A stretch of DNA of 7,168 bases from an uncultured Collinsella sp. (GTDB lineage Bacteria; Actinomycetota; Coriobacteriia; Coriobacteriales; Coriobacteriaceae). The stretch spans positions 1 to 7,168 of the forward strand of contig CAKUEU010000076.1 in NCBI GenBank assembly GCA_934646865.1, in the 5' to 3' direction. The translations under genes and the position numbers were made by a program. Of the stretch, positions 5,402-7,168 are shown in pieces. The notes under the pieces were generated by a model. The model saw only the letters and a program-made list of their open reading frames with translations, was not told the DNA's origin and did not search any database. Every line of letters begins with the position of its first letter. Within the stretch, counting starts at the first letter, position 1.

Positions 5402-7168
5402 TTACTTGTCGGTGCCCAGCTTGTGCGGCTTGAAGGCGAGGGCATTGACGAGCGCGTCGGTGGCAGACTTGACGGCCGCCGGCTGCGGGTCGTTGACGTG
5501 ATCCTCGGGGTGTACGGGCAGGTCCTTCTTGACCGCGTCGTGAATCAAGTTGAGGTATTCGGTCACACCGGTGGTCGACAGGTGCGTGCCGTCGCCATCG
5601 AACAGGTCATTTCGGTTGGCGCTGTATCCGTACCAGTCGATAACGCGCACATTCTTGTAGCGCGTGGCGGCGTTGGCAATGGCTTGGTTGGTCGAGCCAA
5701 CCCACGGCTGCGGGCTGCGCGTGTTTACAAACACGACAATGCGCTTGTCTCCCGCATCGGCCATGATGGCATCGATTTGGTCATCGGTCACCAAGCCGTT
5801 GGTGCCCAGGGCAAAGACCACGATTTTGCCGGCAAGGTTCTGTTGGATATAACCCTCAAATGTCGCGCGGCCCGCATCGAACTGGCGGCCCTTTTCGGCA
5901 TCGATGTGGCTGTGCGGGAATACGCCGTCAAAGGCGTCCACGGCACGTAGCGACACGGAGTCGCCGATCATGAGCAGGTCGTAGGAGCCATCGGGGAGGC
6001 CATCGTTGTCCTTGTCGGTGTCGTCGGCTGCCTGTTGGTCCGTGGGCGCGGCGTTTTTAGCTTCCTTGTTGAGGACTTCGGCGCCTTCGCCGCTGAGCGC
6101 GGAGGTTTCCGGCACAAAGACCAGACCGCCCAGCGCGATGACAAGCACGACAGCGCAGGCCGCGCAGGCAGGAACGTGCGCGCGTACCCAGTTGGCGGGC
6201 GTGGTGGTGCCATCGCGGAACTCGGACACGGTACGGCCGAAGGCGCCCTTCCTAAACGGCGTCTCGATAAAGCGGTAGGAACACTCGGCCACGGCTACCA
6301 CCAGCAGTACCTGCAAAATATACTGCCACCAGGGCGTATCGTTAATGTTGGCAACCGGGTTCATGAGCAGCAGCAGCGGATAGTGCCACAGGTAGATGCT
6401 GTACGAGCGCTTGCCAACCCATACGAGCGGCTCGGCGGATAGCGCGCGGGCCACCATTCCCTGGGGCTGCACGCAGGCCGCGATGACCATGAGCGTAAGG
6501 ATGGAGCACAGCAGCGTGCCGCCGCGATACTGGAACGCCGTGTAGCCGTTGGTGAGCGCGACCATGGCGGCAAGGCCAACCAGGCCCACGATGCCCAGTA
6601 CATCGATGGATGCGGGCGAGGACCAAAAGCGCACGAGCGCGCTCGGCTGGGCCGGGGCGGCTTCGGCTGCGTTGTCGTCCTTCGTGCCCTGCTTGTCCTC
6701 GGGATTTTTTCCGTTCCTGGCGGCGAGGCGGTCGAGCCCCAGGCGATGCGCGAGGCGCACGGGCGCCAGGTCGCGATCGGGGATAAAGGCCATCCAGGCG
6801 CCCAGCAGCAGCGAGAACACACGGGTGTCAGTGCCGTAGTACACGCGGCTGGGGTCGGCGGCAGGGTTGTAGAGCACCATCATGGCGATGGCGGAAACGG
6901 CAGCCAGGCCCAGGACCACGCGACGCGTGCTGGGCTTGCTCATATGCATGGATACCATGGCAAGGAGCAGCGGCGGCCAAATCAGGTAGAACTGCTCCTC
7001 GATGGCGAGCGACCAAAAGTGCGTGAGCGGCGAGGGATCGCCCAAGGCGTTGAAGTACGAGACGTCCTGCGCAATCTGCCACCAGTTGTTGAAGAACAGC
7101 AGCGACGGCAGGATGTCGGGACGCATCTTGGTGAGCATCACGTGGTTAAAGATCGTGCACAGCGCGCA
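5402..7168 (-). CDS. Acyltransferase-3 / SGNH two-domain O-acyltransferase (5' end outside window)
   Basis: The gene reads leftward and its start lies beyond the right edge; 588 codons before the TAA are visible. The membrane part belongs to the acyltransferase-3 (OafA/YrhL) family, which moves acyl groups, usually acetyl, across the membrane onto sugars. Visible signatures are RPDILPSLLFFNNWW, THFWSLAIEEQFYLIWP and KRSYSIYLWHYPLLLL; the first helix with the usual catalytic histidine is missing only because of the window edge. A hydrophilic charged insert (coding about 6720-6630) interrupts the membrane core. After a last helix (about 6160-6105) and a linker with DTDKDNDGLPDG (6022-5987), an SGNH domain follows, with GDS (serine at 5959-5957), GTN (about 5806-5798) and DGTH (histidine at 5584-5582), so its serine, asparagine and Asp/His residues are all present. 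OatA-like enzymes of this layout O-acetylate peptidoglycan or wall glycans; the actual acceptor is unknown. Nearby longer starts cannot be judged. Confidence 0.9.
   Translation of the reverse strand, partial: CALCTIFNHVMLTKMRPDILPSLLFFNNWWQIAQDVSYFNALGDPSPLTHFWSLAIEEQFYLIWPPLLLAMVSMHMSKPSTRRVVLGLAAVSAIAMMVLYNPAADPSRVYYGTDTRVFSLLLGAWMAFIPDRDLAPVRLAHRLGLDRLAARNGKNPEDKQGTKDDNAAEAAPAQPSALVRFWSSPASIDVLGIVGLVGLAAMVALTNGYTAFQYRGGTLLCSILTLMVIAACVQPQGMVARALSAEPLVWVGKRSYSIYLWHYPLLLLMNPVANINDTPWWQYILQVLLVVAVAECSYRFIETPFRKGAFGRTVSEFRDGTTTPANWVRAHVPACAACAVVLVIALGGLVFVPETSALSGEGAEVLNKEAKNAAPTDQQAADDTDKDNDGLPDGSYDLLMIGDSVSLRAVDAFDGVFPHSHIDAEKGRQFDAGRATFEGYIQQNLAGKIVVFALGTNGLVTDDQIDAIMADAGDKRIVVFVNTRSPQPWVGSTNQAIANAATRYKNVRVIDWYGYSANRNDLFDGDGTHLSTTGVTEYLNLIHDAVKKDLPVHPEDHVNDPQPAAVKSATDALVNALAFKPHKLGTDK

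Noticed and set aside
5261..5950. 229-codon plus-strand open frame
   Set aside because: It lies opposite the SGNH domain, which has an intact catalytic triad, and begins inside the right arm of the inverted-repeat element.

Overview
The window looks like chromosomal DNA of a high-GC, gut-type actinobacterium of the class Coriobacteriia, most likely Collinsella or a close relative. This rests on GC-rich codon use, the style of the proteins, intergenic GGGACGTTCC-type words of a kind I associate with Collinsella from memory, and an Nramp protein of the magnesium-type (NRMT) clade, first characterised in the coriobacterium Eggerthella lenta. No marker gene is present, so the genus is inference.

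Layout. Positions 1-98 hold the probable tail of an upstream plus-strand gene and its terminator. Positions 112-1518 (+) encode a membrane-anchored extracytoplasmic protein with a NodB/polysaccharide-deacetylase fold whose metal-binding and catalytic residues are largely substituted, so it may be a pseudoenzyme. Positions 1519-1849 have no long gene; they hold a hairpin after the deacetylase gene, an extended -10 promoter, a compact three-way-junction RNA followed by a competing long hairpin, and a very short upstream ORF that overlaps the next start codon.

Positions 1850-3694 (+) encode a protein built like MgtE (PRC-barrel, MgtE_N, two CBS domains, five membrane helices), but its membrane part lacks the MgtE ion-pathway residues. 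Eight bases later, 3703-4965 (+) encodes an Nramp-family transporter with NRMT-like substitutions (DAGG in place of DPGN, no TM6 methionine). The two appear to form one operon ending at the terminator at 4989-5019. My reading is a magnesium import and sensing module: the Nramp-like protein moves Mg2+, the MgtE-like protein senses cytosolic Mg2+ and gates or regulates it, and the structured leader may add RNA-level control. This is the most interesting part of the window.

Positions 5020-5401 are intergenic. They contain a 236-bp element bounded by 37-bp nearly perfect inverted repeats (MITE-like), a strong GC-rich hairpin, and a pair of direct repeats AGGA(G/A)CGTCCC around a TGCCGGCA palindrome. 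Positions 5402-7168 (-) carry an OafA/OatA-type acyltransferase with a C-terminal SGNH domain, whose 5' end lies beyond the right edge. Together with the deacetylase-like protein it points to cell-envelope polymer modification on both sides of the metal-transport operon, although the genes are not co-transcribed.
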